From: Prorocentrum cordatum
Taxonomy: Eukaryota > Sar > Dinophyceae > Prorocentrales > Prorocentraceae
Assembly (NCBI GenBank): GCA_963575745.1
Contig: CAUYUJ010020164.1
Coordinates: forward strand, 97,127 to 161,126
Reading direction: 5' to 3'
DNA length: 64,000 bases
The notes beneath the pieces were generated by a model. It saw nothing but the letters and a program-made list of their open reading frames with translations. It did no database searches and was not told where the DNA came from. Shown one piece after another: positions 21,846-33,050 of the stretch; the first letter of the stretch is position 1; every line of letters starts with the position of its first letter. Made by a program: the position numbers and the translations under genes.

Positions 21846-22922
21846 TCACCAGGTACGAAAGTTGAGCTTGGCCTGGAAGGCCTCGCAATCCAACTTGCCA
21901 TCGACCTTACGCAGCAGCTCGGCATAAACCTTCCACCCCAAGTTAGGATCAAAAGCGGCTATGCAGAATCCATCCGTCTTCGGCGTCGTTGCCGACGGAT
22001 AGCCCCACACATAGCTGACAGGAGGACCCATCTCACCTTTCAGCCACTGGGAGCCACTCCTGAGAGTAGCAAAGATAGCTTGACAACGACCCACGGCAGA
22101 AACATGTGGTTGCTTCCAAGGTGCTGGTTCACAGGAGACGCCGAGACGCTTGTTGGCCAGGACGGGGGTGAGTTGCTTCAAGTCGTGCGTGTCATTCTCA
22201 AGCTTCATGGCCCAAGAATTGCGTATCTCCCACATTTCATCATTCGTCAACTTGCCATTTACAGCATAGAATCGTATCCGATAAAGACCATATGGTTTAT
22301 GTTGGTGCTCCCGCTCGATCCTGCTCACGTCGAAATGCTCCTCAGTCATCTTCCCCGTGCCCCGGACAAATTTACGAATGACAGGCAGAGCATGATCCCA
22401 GGAGAGCATATCCGATGAACGAGTCTTGAGGTTGCCGACTCCACCTCGGGCCCAACCTGTGAGTTGAATGAAGGTCGGTCTGAAGTCCTCCCGCACACGA
22501 TTCCATTCACGAACTGGCGTACGATTACCATACCTGGGAGCAGTGGCCGTGGCAGAGGAGCCCGCAGGGCCCGCATAATTACTCCACGCATCCGTGGAAC
22601 CTGATCCCGCATCACTGGGTGGGCCCTTCTGCTGAAGCGAACGGATCTGCTGCTGCATAGCTGCGATATCTGCCTCATTCTTTTCACCACGCTGGTCGAT
22701 CCGTTTGACATCCTGCTCCATCCGTGAAATTATTTTCCTCTGCGTGTTCTGTTTAGCTAGCATCGCTTTCATCATGGCAAATTGTTGCTTCATAGGATTG
22801 CCGTCATCAAATTATCCGAACTGCTCCTCCTCCTCACTGCTTGCCTGAATCATATCCTCATCCTCGCCCTCAGCCTTGCTCTTTTTGGGACGGGGCTCAC
22901 CTGCTGGGTTTTGCTGAAACAT
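21846..22922 (-). pseudogene. LINE-B ORF1 protein with one in-frame TAA
   Basis: Starting at the ATG at 22922 it reads MFQQNPAGEPRPKKSKAEG, with a nuclear-localisation-like PRPKKSK and an acidic run, then an in-frame TAA (codon 37, 22812-22814). The remaining 315 codons hold a coiled-coil region (AMMKAMLAKQNTQRKI, AAMQQQIRSLQQK), then FIQLTGWARGG, KPYGLYRIRFY and PPVSYVWGYP, motifs shared with ORF1 of LINE-A and C. RNA-binding is the expected role for a LINE ORF1, but I do not recognise the fold. The stop is 18 bp before the ORF2 ATG. Confidence 0.75.
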
Positions 22923-23351
22923 GGCTGCGAAAGTGACGGTGTTCGAATACTTGAACTCCTCTGGAAACCCCCACTGTTCCAAGAAACTGATGTCTTCACG
23001 AGAACGCTTAGAATCAGCCGTCGTGTCGAAATTCTCTCAACAAGAATGCACAGCACGTCGCCTGCCCGAGAAAAATTGGATACGCTGATCCCGGAGCCCT
23101 GACGGAACTGACAAGTCAATCCAAGAATAGGCAGCGAAACAGAAAACAAAAATAGGATGCAGATGTGCAGCACAATCAAACAAGATACAACAAAGGATAC
23201 CTGCGGACCTGCGCACCTGGAAGAGCTCGACGGTGGGCGCCAATCGCCCCGCCCTCCCCGCGGAATAATACGATACACGAGTGTGAAGCACCTTCCGCAC
23301 GATGCGGTTCGAACCGCACGAAGAAGCCCCACGAGTCCCAGCGGCAACCTT

Positions 23352-23430
23352 GGTTTTTGAGTTTGAGTCAGGGCGCGGACAGCTGTGACAGCTGAGCCCT
23401 AAGACTCCCAAACGGAGCACAGGGTAGCTT
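23352..23430 (-). mobile_element. Short LINE-B tail (~80 bp)
   Basis: TTTTTGAGTTTGAGTCAGGG through CGGAGCACAGGGTAGC, the LINE-B 3' UTR, preceded by CAACCTTGG. Confidence 0.8.
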
Positions 23431-23493
23431 CCTCGTAGAGCTTCCTTCGTAGAGCTTCCTTCGTAGAGCTTCCTTCGTAGAGCTTCCTCGAGC
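23427..23493 (+). repeat. GTAGAGCTTCCTTC 14-bp tandem
   Basis: Four to five copies of a 14-bp unit derived from the 3' edge of the hairpin element (CTCGTAGAGCTTCC), lying between two LINE-B tails. Confidence 0.85.
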
Positions 23494-23501
23494 CTGCCTC
23501 G

Positions 23502-23787
23502 GTTTTTGAGTTTGAGTTTGAGTCGGGGCGCGGACAGCTGTGACAGCTGAGCCCTAAGACTCCCAAACGGAGCACAGGGTAGCTAGAGAGGGCATCTCTT
23601 ATCATCACACTGCCGAGCCACTGAGGCATAGGCATCGGAATAGGATGCAGGAACAAGGAAAAGGATGCAGCACTACATGTGAAATTGTAAAGGTGTTGGA
23701 GAGCTCCAAGCAAGATGAAATGAGTCAGCTGCTTGGATGAAAGATGCTACCCAAAATGTGCTCCACGGCCATGCAGAGCCGTTGTGC
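23502..23787 (-). mobile_element. Truncated LINE-B copy reaching into ORF2 end
   Basis: About 290 bp with the LINE-B 3' UTR plus the final ORF2 codons (AAQRLCMAVEHILGS), truncated inside the helix carrying the last RNase H Glu. It is bounded by CTGCCTCGG at 23,494 and 23,788, a clear target-site duplication. Confidence 0.85.
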
Positions 23788-25119
23788 TGCCTCGGTTACC
23801 GCCGGGAACTCGTAGAGCTCCCTCGCGGAATGCGGGCGCGGCAATCTCGTATTCTGCGCGAGCGAGGGCGCGGTTTCACGGGGGAGGACGTGGAGGTGAA
23901 GAAGGAGCGAGGAGGAGAAGGAGATGGAGGACGCCGAGGAAGAGAAGGAGGAGGAGAGAAAGGAACAGGCAGAGGAGAAGGACGGGGAGGAGGAAGAGCA
24001 GGATAACAAGCAGGAGGGGGAAGGGTAGAAAGGAGAAAAGAGAAACGATTTAGCAGAGTACGAATAGTTTCTAGGACGCAGCTCTGGTAGCAAAACGAGT
24101 TTGGGCATCTAGATACTTCGGACTAGCGCGTCTCATGCTGTTATTTCGATTGCTGTGCCAAACAGCTCTGAAGCTCATCTACAGCTCGAGTTGCATGCAT
24201 AAACTCATGATCAACTCTGAAAAATTAGCAGGGCACGAATAGTTGTTCGGGCCCATCTGTGGTAGCAGACCGAGTTCGGGCATCAAGATACTTCAGAGTA
24301 GCGTCCCTGATGATGTTCTTCTGATTGATGTGCCAAACTGCGATGTAGCTCATCTGCAGCTCGAGTTTCATCAAGAAACTCATCCTCATCTCTTAAAACA
24401 GTAGCAGAGTACAAATAGTTTTTCAGACCCATCTATGGTAGCAGACCGATTTCGGCCATCTAGATACTTGAGACTAGTCCCTCTGATGCTTATCTTCCGA
24501 TTGCTGCGCCGAACAGCTCTTCAGCACATATGCAGCTCGATTTACATCGAGAAACTCATCATCAACTCTGAAAAAAATCAGCAGAGTACGAATAGTTTTT
24601 GGGGCCCAGCTCTGGCAGCATACCGAGTTCGGACATCTCGATACTTGTGCCTTGTGCGCCTGATGATTCCCTTTCGATTGCTGTGCCGAACAGCTCTGGG
24701 GCTCTTCTACACCTCGAGTTAAGTACAAAAAAAACGGCAGCTCCTGCCAAGATGACACTAAACAGCCGACCCCGCCCACCTGCTTTTTGGCAGTAATATG
24801 TACCCGATCAACCCAATATTCAGATGGCGAGCGGGAATAAAATCTAACATACTAGAGCTCTAACGAATGGTTTCAAGAAATCGAATTTAAACCGAGCAAA
24901 ATTATGCAAAACTTCCGTCGGTATTTTTGGGCCAACTAGCCCCCCAGCGCGCCAGAATTACTCTTCCAGCTTCGCCGCTAACGCTCTTAGGGATGCTCTA
25001 CGAGTCATGTTGAGGGACTTGGGGATTCGATGTGAAAAGCATATCCTTTTTTCTCCCCGCAGTCGATCATGGCGTGTTCAGTGGTAATTCTCAGGGCTGT
25101 ACGCGCAATATTTTGATCA
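23788..25119 (+). repeat. Cassette: hairpin right half, L, satellite, T module
   Basis: 23788-23819 is the hairpin right half. The L module with purine tract covers 23,820-24,055. Four satellite monomers follow, with landmark GGTAGC/GGCAGC near 24,086, 24,261, 24,437 and 24,615, giving spacings of 175, 176 and 178 bp. The T module at ~24,765-25,119 has TGCTTTTTGGCAGTAAT, GATGGCGAGCGGGAATAA, ACTAGAGCTCTAACGAATGG and GCCAACTAGC. Confidence 0.8.
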
Positions 25120-25216
25120 ACTGGGAGCCGGCGGTGAACCGTCAACCTTAGTTACCGCCGGGACCTCGTAGAGATTCCTCGATATACATAATGGAATGCA
25201 GACGCGGCAATCTCGC
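25120..25216 (+). repeat. Cassette: complete hairpin plus truncated L module
   Basis: The hairpin at 25120-25174 has a TTAG loop variant. Only the start of L (GATATACATAATGGAATGC) follows before the next hairpin. Confidence 0.8.
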
Positions 25217-25248
25217 ACTGGGAGCCGGCGGTAAACCGTCAACCTTGG
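25217..25248 (+). repeat. Hairpin element, left half (split by LINE-C)
   Basis: ACTGGGAGCCGGCGGTAAACC then GTCAACCTTGG, directly followed by TTTTTGCGC, the reverse complement of the LINE-C tail. Confidence 0.85.
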
Positions 25249-25328
25249 TTTTTGCGCATTGCGCGTCGCCACAGCAGGGTCGGGTAACCGCCCCGGCGAG
25301 AGCCACACAAGGAGGCCTAATAGCCTGC

Positions 25329-25886
25329 CAAACGCAGGCAGTCCTCCACTCGTAGAAGGAGTTGTCGGGCAGACTGTAACTCAGCAGCAGGGATTGCGCT
25401 CGAGGGGGGGAGAAGGAAAGAGGATGAAGCCACATTGGACTCCCACATTCCACTTGGGAGAAGGACAAGATAACCGTCAACAGAAGAGGAGCACACATGA
25501 ATATCAATCTGCCAGCCGCAGCCTACGCCCAGATAGGATCTTCCACCATCGAAGCTCCCCCGAATAGCGTCGATCAGAATAGCGATAGCTTTAACAAGGG
25601 ATGGGAAATCATGCCTAAAACGTGTTTCACAACCTCCATGCCGGGCTCTGTGTGTTAACTCATCCGCAGAAGTATTGTCTTCTCTGTACACCCACTTGAA
25701 GATGCGTCTCCCAAGAGAGGCCGCCTGCACCCCACAGCTCTTAGCTAGAGTGTCTATAGTATTCTGAATACCACCCACAATTCTGTCATAATTCACATTA
25801 GCAGTAAAGTAAAGACCTTGAATCCACTGCACAGCACATTGAGAGTCACCCCGCAGTTCAACGGCGAGCTTACCTGTCTGGAACTC
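25329..25886 (-). other. Permuted RNase H-like domain of LINE-C
   Basis: In the 643-codon frame from 27248: LRGDSQCAVQW (Asp468), REDNTSADELTHRAR (Asp529), SFDGGRSYLGVGCGWQIDI (Asp567), then IPAAELQSARQLLL (Glu623). The inter-motif spacings (61, 38, 56) match LINE-D and are close to LINE-A and B. Confidence 0.7.
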
Positions 25887-27226
25887 CCACCCCGTGTAAT
25901 CCTCCAATATCTTAGCATACCGTTTAGACACCTCCTCCTCCTTCTTTCTGCTGAGCACCTCCGAAAGCATCTCCTCCTCCCTCTCCTCCTTAGGCTTCCA
26001 AGGAACAGGATCTTTGAGTACCAGGCAATCAGAAACGCCAGGAACCTGGAGTAGCATAAAAACTTCCCGAGCAAACTTGACCCAGGCCGCCTCCGTCCAT
26101 TCAAGAACATGGTACCAGTATTTTCCTCCCACAAGCTCGAATGGTTTTCTCCATGGGCGCATGCCAATCGGGACGCGGCCAGTCCACGCACGAGTCCCCG
26201 CACGTCCAGCCTGACTGCCCAGAGACAACACGAGATCGTCCCGCCTGGATTCACACTCCCCTCCTCCGTGCAACATGGACAAGCGTGCCTGCAGGTAGCC
26301 GTTGACAGCAGTGCCCATGTCCACCACCGTGGGCTGATTGTAGAAGCGGGTTGGGTCCTCAAACCTGTCTCTGTGCCTCACCGTGTTCTGGGAAAGTGGG
26401 GTCCTCTGACGTTTAGCCTCATTCATGCACACCGTCTTTCCTTTTCTGCGGTTCATGGGCCCAGAAGGCGTAGCATTACCAGCAGAAGCACCAGGAGCGC
26501 ACGTAGGAGACGGGACATGCTGCGAGCCACCCACAACAGAAGCCACCTCCGAGTCACCACAGTCCCTGCCAAAACAAGACAGAGCAATATATTTGGCCCA
26601 TCTCCACTGTCGGTGCAAGAAGACTTGTGCCAACGACGGTCTGCAAGAGTCACACAAACCTTGCCTCCCTCTTTTGAACATGCGTGACATGAACACAGCC
26701 CATCCCTCCTCCTCCCTCTTAGCTCTCCAAGTCATCCTACTCAGCATCTTCCCCTCCTCCTTGTGGATGAATGCAATCGTGGAACGGTCTACCGTGGCAC
26801 CTTCCAGACCAAAGAGAAACTTAGACCTGACTCTCGACTCGTATCGTTTAAATTTATTATTCCAAGCAATCCTCCTCGAGGTGTAGAAACAACGATCATT
26901 CCAGAAAGCACGCACAGCCTTACCCATTCGGTATCGCCCATCATCATGGTCCTTGAACTTCCTCGCACTCAACGTCCCCAGCACAACGATCTCATCAACC
27001 TGCGGAATAGTAACACTGGCAGGGAGGTTAGCGCTGGGCTCTCTAGTAATGCCTGGCGGGAACAACGTCACCATGAGAGGCTCCGTCACGCTGGCGGCGG
27101 CGCCCACGTCCATGAACTTGAGACTACTCTGCTTCCAACGAAAACCGTGATCATGGAGAGCCCACGTCAACTGCAAAATCATAGTAGCCAAAGTGGGGCG
27201 AACTGCAGCCGCAAGCAGCACATTGT

Positions 27227-27290
27227 CAGCCCATACGAAGTGACTCACAACAATACCTCAGCCCATACGAAGTGACTCACAACAATACCT
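27227..27290 (-). repeat. 32-bp tandem duplication inside RT motif C
   Basis: CAGCCCATACGAAGTGACTC then ACAACAATACCT is repeated exactly twice, with no difference between copies. 32 is not a multiple of three, so the reading frame is lost just at the catalytic loop. Confidence 0.95.
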
Positions 27291-29424
27291 CCAGCCTCGC
27301 TGGAGAGCCTGACCCCCACAGCATCTCTCGCCCAAGCAGAGGTAATGTCATCGAACATGACCAAGGATTGAGCTGTCCACAGGTCAGGTCCTTCCTTGGA
27401 ACCCGTCTTGACACACGCCGTCCAAGGGAGAGTGTCAGCGCAGACACCTTCAAATTGGAAGACAGCCTCATTGCCGACAGAATTCTCAATAAGACCATAC
27501 CGAAGCTCAACATCCACACCCAAACGCTCAAGCGTAGATGATGCACCTTGGACAGTGAGTGAATCAAACGCAGTGGTCACATCCAAGGAAGCAAATACGA
27601 TATGATCCTCCTTCCCCCACAACCTGGCATGCCTACACATCGTTTTTAGTCCCGACGCCACCTCATGTGTCTTACGACCCTGCTGGAAGCCATACATGCA
27701 CAGCGACGGAGCAACAGCAGGAGCACTAGCCACCAAGTGCGAATTGAGTAGTATACACAGGCAGCCCATGTACCATGTGTTCACCACCGAGTTCACAGCA
27801 AGAGTACGACTCTCATCAAACTTCTGTTCCCTCCCATTGTCAACATAATCGACGCACGGATGAACTTCCAAGATTCAGGTGCCTCCGCCAGTCGCCAGAA
27901 GCGCCGCTGGAAGCAGTCAAGCACCACACGTAGGGCTTCCCAGGACAGAGAGCGTAACATGCGTGCACTGATCCCGTCAGCACCTACAGCTTTGCCTTCC
28001 CGAAGCCTCGACCGAGCACGACAGAGAACATGCACGGCAATAGGAGAAGAAGTGTGAGTGCTGCACGCGCGTGCCACATCAGCTTGAACCCGAAGCTGCT
28101 CCAGAGTCGCCAAGTTCATAGCAAGACGATCCGACTTAGAGTACTTAGCCCTGACCACCCACGTCACATCCTCCTTCCACTTACTGCGATCCTCACACAA
28201 TTCACCATCAATCACCATAGAGTTAGTAACAGTATTAGTCTTGACCCCATCCCGATAACGATAAAGAAGTAGACGTTTCTTGAACTGCCTTCGAACGCGA
28301 TTCCAACGACGACGACTATCCTTAAACGTGGCCTCATCGATTTGACCAGATTTCCAGAGCTTGTGAACCCTGTAGTGGGCCTCTTTCACCTGAGCCTCCT
28401 CCTGGGTCAACTTCGGACGAGCGAAACCGATTTAAAACCAAAGCAGCGTTTATCGGCAGTAGCTCCCTCCTTCAATCGTGATTCCAGGTCAGCTAGAGAA
28501 ATGGATCTCCACCTAGTACGCCAAATCACCTTGCCCTCGGACTCCTCCGTGCAGTACTGGTTTTTACGTTTACTATTTCGGCCACTCCCCCCACCCGACT
28601 TCCACCCTGCTACCTGCGTTACAGCCAGATCAAACTCCCTGCATAACGTGCAACTTCGACCACATAACAGGTGTCTCTCAAGCCACAGGACACGCGACAT
28701 AATCAATGACATGTTTAGTCCTAGCCCTTCCACCACACCAGGTAAACTCACGATCCAGGAATGTGTCAATCAGCTTCAGACGTAATTGAGCCATACAGAT
28801 ACACCAAGCGCGCGCACATGCACCCTGCAACGCCTTCCTGCCAAAGCCCTCCTCCCCCCTCACAGTACGCTGATGAACACTACCCCAAGAGATACGAAGC
28901 CGATCAATCTCAACATGAGGCTGCACTTCAACATTGGCGTCAGCGCACACAACAACATCACGAATACTATACTTTTGACGCATGAGCACAGCAGCACGAG
29001 AGAACTCAAGAAGAACGTTCTGGTACAACTGGAACGTGGCCTGATACCCCTCAGACGTTGTCCCATAGAAGCCTTGCTGAGGAAGATAAACTCTGGCATA
29101 GATGAATGCGCCCACCTCGGGCCCACGAAAGGCACAGACCACAAATCGTCTACCAACAGCGTGCCCCAAGAAACAGGAACTAAGAGTTGACGAGAATAGA
29201 ACGCCTGCTTTGCCCTCCGTCGAACCGCTATCGAGCTTCACCTCAGACGAGCAACGATAATGGAAACCAGCCTCATTCAACGTCCCACACCTGAGGAACT
29301 GGCACTCCTGAAGCCCGACGAGTTGCACCCCAAGCTCCCGCAAGTAAGGAAGAGCAGATAGAGAAGTAGCATCACCCATCATTCTGACGTTCCAACTGGC
29401 CGCCCTCAACGGGCGCGTACGGCG

Positions 29425-30680
29425 TCACACAGAGTCACCGTTCAGCAACATCTGCCAGGGCCCAGGAAGAACCTTGTCGTCAAACTCCATCACCGAGTCA
29501 GGCCCCAGGGTCCAACCGTGCCTGGGGCCCCAAGTTCCCGAACAGATCTGCCCACCGGTTTCAGGATAGCCCCAAGCCCAAGACATTTCAGGAGACCCAT
29601 ACTGCATACGTACACGATTGTTCTTCTTCAAGGGGTTCCTCACACGGAAATATGTTGCTGCACGCTCACTGCCTGCACTCACCTGTCCCTCACGCCAAGG
29701 CTCACACTGCACACGTATACTGGTGTACGACTGGGTAACAGCAAGCAGAGAGATAGCATTCCAGAAAGCCTTCCTGACCTTCCAGACAGCGTCCTCACTC
29801 GTGCCGTGGACGAAGAAAATACGCAACCTGAAGACACCAAACGGCTTGCCCAGGAACTCAAGCTTGGTAGCATCTCGATCGAAGATCTTCGCACCAGCCT
29901 CGAACTGCGAGCCAACTTCATCCAGAGAATCTGAAAAACTCTGGTGGACCTGACCTCGGTAATGATGTCACTCGTCCGAGCCTGCACGTCACGAGGGTCT
30001 CCCGAGGTCCAGCCCGAGAGCGTAACATAACCAAGAACAAATGGTGGTATCTTCCTACTGCTTGCGTTGCCTCCGAAGCTCACTCGAGTAGAAACAGAGG
30101 CTGCATCGCAGGCCGCACCATCATTTCCGACAGTTGTCAACTGCTTCTGAACCTGAGCGTTCACCACCTCCTGCTGCTGCTGCTGCTGCTTCACCACCTC
30201 CTTTAGCTGTTCAAGGTCCGACTTCAAAGGTGCAATCTCCTCCTGAATATCCTTCCTCACCTCCTCCTTATGCTCAGTCAGGGTACCTCTGAGCATTTCA
30301 GCCAAATTCTGGAACTCATTACGCAACAGGCCAATCGTGACAGGCTCGTCGTCGTTTGAGGCGCCCTTACCACCCGTCCCAGCACGAGCCATCTTAGAGG
30401 ACCTGGAAGCATCCCCCAAACCCTCCCTCTCACTGATCTGCTTCATGGAAACATCGGCACAGGCGGCAGCAGCAGATACAAAGGAATGAGCAGGGCCATT
30501 ATGCATGACAAGTTGTGGTGGATGGCCAGCAGATGAGGGATCAGTGGACATCGAATCTGAGATACGTCCTGCCTTAGATGCTGCCAACGCCGAAAATAAA
30601 GCACGTTCGTCCTGTGTGGTATGCTCAGGGATCTCGCCCCAACCGTCAAAGTCCCAGTCGTCTTCTGAAAAGTTAGCCAT
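29425..30680 (-). pseudogene. LINE-C ORF1 protein, one frameshift
   Basis: I choose the ATG at 30680 (MANFSEDDWDFDGWGE); the open frame continues upstream but reads 5' UTR. It has a coiled-coil region rich in Glu/Lys/Gln (KEEVRKDIQEEIAPLKSD) with a short poly-Gln run, then GYVTLSGWTSGD, the GW motif of the other ORF1s. Near 29,940 the frame changes. In the new frame DRDATKLEFLGKPFGVFRL aligns with LINE-B's KPYGLYRIRFY region, and SWAWGYPETGG matches the WGYP motif. The ORF1 stop is 15 bp before the ORF2 ATG. Confidence 0.75.
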
Positions 30681-30921
30681 GTCTGCAAATAACAAAAAGA
30701 GCCCAAGAGAAAAACTGGAATACAGTGTGCCAGCTAGCCACAAGAATGCTGCAATAGGCCGCCAACAATTCACCGAGCAGAGAAGATGCCAGCCGCCAGG
30801 CGCCAGCAGCCGCCGCTATCGCGAGGGTGCCGAGGCCCGAGAGGAGGAGGATGCACGGGCGGCCGAGGGCGGGTGGGGCGCGGCGGGGGGGGGGGGGGCA
30901 CCAAGGAGTTCCTTGAGCCAG

Positions 30922-31326
30922 CAACTCGGCTACCGCCTGCAACTCGTCGAGCTCCCTCGCGGAATGTGGGCGCGGCAATCTCGCATTCCAGGCGCGCGAG
31001 GGCGCGGTTTCATGGAGGAGGACGCGAAGGGGAAGAAAGAGTGAGGAGGAGAACGAGATGGAGGAGGCCGAGGAAGAAGGGGGAGGAGAAAAAGGAGCAG
31101 GCGGAAGTGAAGCAGAGGGAAGAGGAAGAGCAGGATGACGAGCAGGAGGGGAAAGGGTGGAGAGTGAGAAGAAGGACGATCACGACTATGAAGAGGAGGA
31201 AGGTGAGGAGAAGGAGGAAGAGAAGGAGCAGGAGCAGAAGGCAGGAGAAGGAGGAAAAGGAAGCAGACGACGAACAGGAGTACGAATGGTTGTTTGGTTC
31301 CAGCTCTGGAAGACGACCGATTTGAA
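30922..31326 (+). repeat. Cassette: hairpin right half, L module, purine tract
   Basis: 30922-30954 is a diverged right half (CAACTCGGCTACCGCC). The L module follows with its GC-rich palindromic core near 30,960-31,015, then a GA-rich tract to ~31,280 and a satellite start. Confidence 0.75.
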
Positions 31327-32340
31327 ACTGGGAGGCGGCGGTGAGCCGTCAACCTTGGATACCGCCGGGAACTCGTTGAGCTTCCTCGCGCAACGCGGGC
31401 GCGGCAATCTCGCATTCCGCGCGCGCGAGGGCGCGTTTTCACGAAGGAAGACTGGAGGAAAACAAGCAGCGAGCAGAAAGGAGATGGAGAAGGCTCAAGA
31501 AGAGAAGGAGCAGGAGAAAAAGGAGCAGGAGTAGGAGAAGGAGGGGGGACATCTCTAAAAAAAAGTACGTAAAGTTTGTTGGAGTAGATTTGTCGGACCC
31601 AGCTATGGTAGCAGGCCGAGTTCCCACTTTAGAATAGCGCTTCTGATGATTTCCTGCTGATTGCTGTGGCAGAAAGCTCAGTAGCTCATCTGCATCTCGA
31701 GTTCAGTCAAAAACAATCACCATCTCTAAAAATCAGCAGAGTACCAATAGTTGTTTGGACCCAGCGCTGGTGGCAGACCGAGTTCAGGCATCTAGATACT
31801 TCAGACGAGCGCGCCTGATGATTATCTTTCGATTGCTGTGCCGAACAACTCTGCAGCTCATCTTCACCTCGAGTTAACTCAAACAAATCATCATCATCAT
31901 CAGCATCATCATCATCACCATCATCAGCATCATCATCTCGAAACGAATTAGCAGAGCACGAACAGTTTTGTGGGCCCAGCTCTGATAGCAGACCGAGTTC
32001 AGACATCTAGATACTTGAGACTAACACGTCTGATATTTCTAAATGAATTCGGTGTGCCTGCCAGCTCTGTAGCTCTTCTACAGCTCGAGTTAAGTTCAGA
32101 AAACCGATAGCACCTGCCAACATGACACTAAAGAGCCAATCCCGCCAGAATGCTTTTTGGTAGAAATATGTACCCGATCGACCTGAGATTAAGATGGCGA
32201 GCGAGAGTAAAATCGAATATGAGGAGGAAAAGAGAGCTCTAACGACCTGTTGAATTTCGAGAAATTGAATGTAAACCTAGCAAAATGATGCAAAACTTCC
32301 AGCGAGATTTGTCTGCCAACCAGCCCCCCAGCGAGACAGA
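31327..32340 (+). repeat. Cassette: hairpin, L, satellite, T
   Basis: Hairpin 31327-31382, L module plus purine tract to ~31,555, about three satellite monomers to ~32,115 (with an ATC trinucleotide run at 31,888-31,935), T module to 32,340. Confidence 0.8.
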
Positions 32341-32502
32341 ACTGAAACCGGCGGTAAACCGTCAACCAGGTTACCGCCCGGTCCCTCGTAGAGCTCTGAA
32401 CGCGATTCGGGCTTAGATTACGAGGAGGAAGCTCCCTCGATCAGATTGCAAACTCGCATAATATATATATATATATATATATACACATACACAAATATAT
32501 AT

Positions 32503-32538
<36 letters not shown>

Positions 32539-33050
32539 CGTCTTGTACGAAGTTGGTCCCCCCACGTCTTGCAATAGTAACACTGCAGCTGCGGCCCTGA
32601 GGATTTACTGGCAGACGCAGCAGACCCCACTATAGGTGCAAAAAATAATGTTCTCAACCTGCAAGTGTAATGCATGAAAATAGCTAACATGCGCAACTCT
32701 ACACATGTGTACGATGATGTTCTAGAATATCGTCTGATAGACCTCGAACCGCAAGCTCCCGCCTATGCAAATTCATACTTTGCCAAATGATGAACCCAAC
32801 GGTGCGAATCAGAGCTGTGTAGCACGCTCCCTGCTTGAGTTAAATTCACGAAGCAATCTTTTTTTTCCCAGGGAAAAAGCATCCCGCCAGCCGGCGGTTG
32901 CTCCTAATTTTCGAGAGCTGCGCTGACGCTACGGACCTGAAGATTTTACCATGAAGTGCGCCATGCTCGACTACGGGGAATGAAGATTCGGCTTCGCAAA
33001 ACGAATGGTCAAATCTCTCAAAGCATTCGCCCAACCGGCCCAAACTTCGC
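32341..33050 (+). repeat. Cassette: hairpin, AT microsatellite, C-module fragments
   Basis: Hairpin 32341-32394. An AT dinucleotide run spans 32,457-32,534. Two diverged C-module fragments follow: one with TTACTGGCAGACGCAGCAGA (~32,605) and one with CTACGGACCTGAAGATTTTA (~32,931). No gene seen. Confidence 0.7.

Larger units (their letters stand above)
17408..23344 (-). mobile_element. LINE-B, near full-length non-LTR retrotransposon
   Basis: Minus-strand LINE of about 5.9 kb with ORF1 (21846-22922), ORF2 (17664-21827) and a ~256-bp 3' UTR (17408-17663). The UTR contains two direct copies of a ~70-bp segment starting GCATCTCTTATCTTCACACT. The 3' terminus is CAAACTCAAAAA against the hairpin loop. 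The 5' end is at a CAACCTTGG near 23,344, where another LINE-B tail begins. Three truncated LINE-B tails in the window show the family was repeatedly active. Confidence 0.9.
25317..29409 (-). pseudogene. LINE-C ORF2 (endonuclease, RT, permuted RNase H), broken
   Basis: The endonuclease (28678-29409) begins MRAASWNVRMMG, then VGLQECQ, VVCADANVEV and HVIDYVACP. Its SDH end is not visible after a frame change. RT: GKAVGADGISARML (27793-28410), YGFQQGRKTHEV, motif A ASLDVTTAFDSL and motif B VKTGSKEGP (27245-27871), motif C WADN at 27222-27233. A 32-bp tandem duplication (27227-27258 and 27259-27290) falls on motif C and shifts the frame. The 643-codon frame from 27248 covers the thumb, a linker with MRPWRKPFELVGG, and RNase H. 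Confidence 0.85.
25249..30921 (-). mobile_element. LINE-C, near full-length non-LTR retrotransposon
   Basis: Minus-strand LINE of ~5.7 kb. It has a 5' UTR (30,681-30,921, with a run of G at ~30,886-30,898), ORF1 (29425-30680), ORF2 (25317-29409) and a ~68-bp 3' UTR ending GCAAAAA. The other half of the hairpin is at 30922-30954, so the element sits inside it. It is the best preserved of the three: the ORF2 C-terminal half is a single 643-codon frame. Confidence 0.9.
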
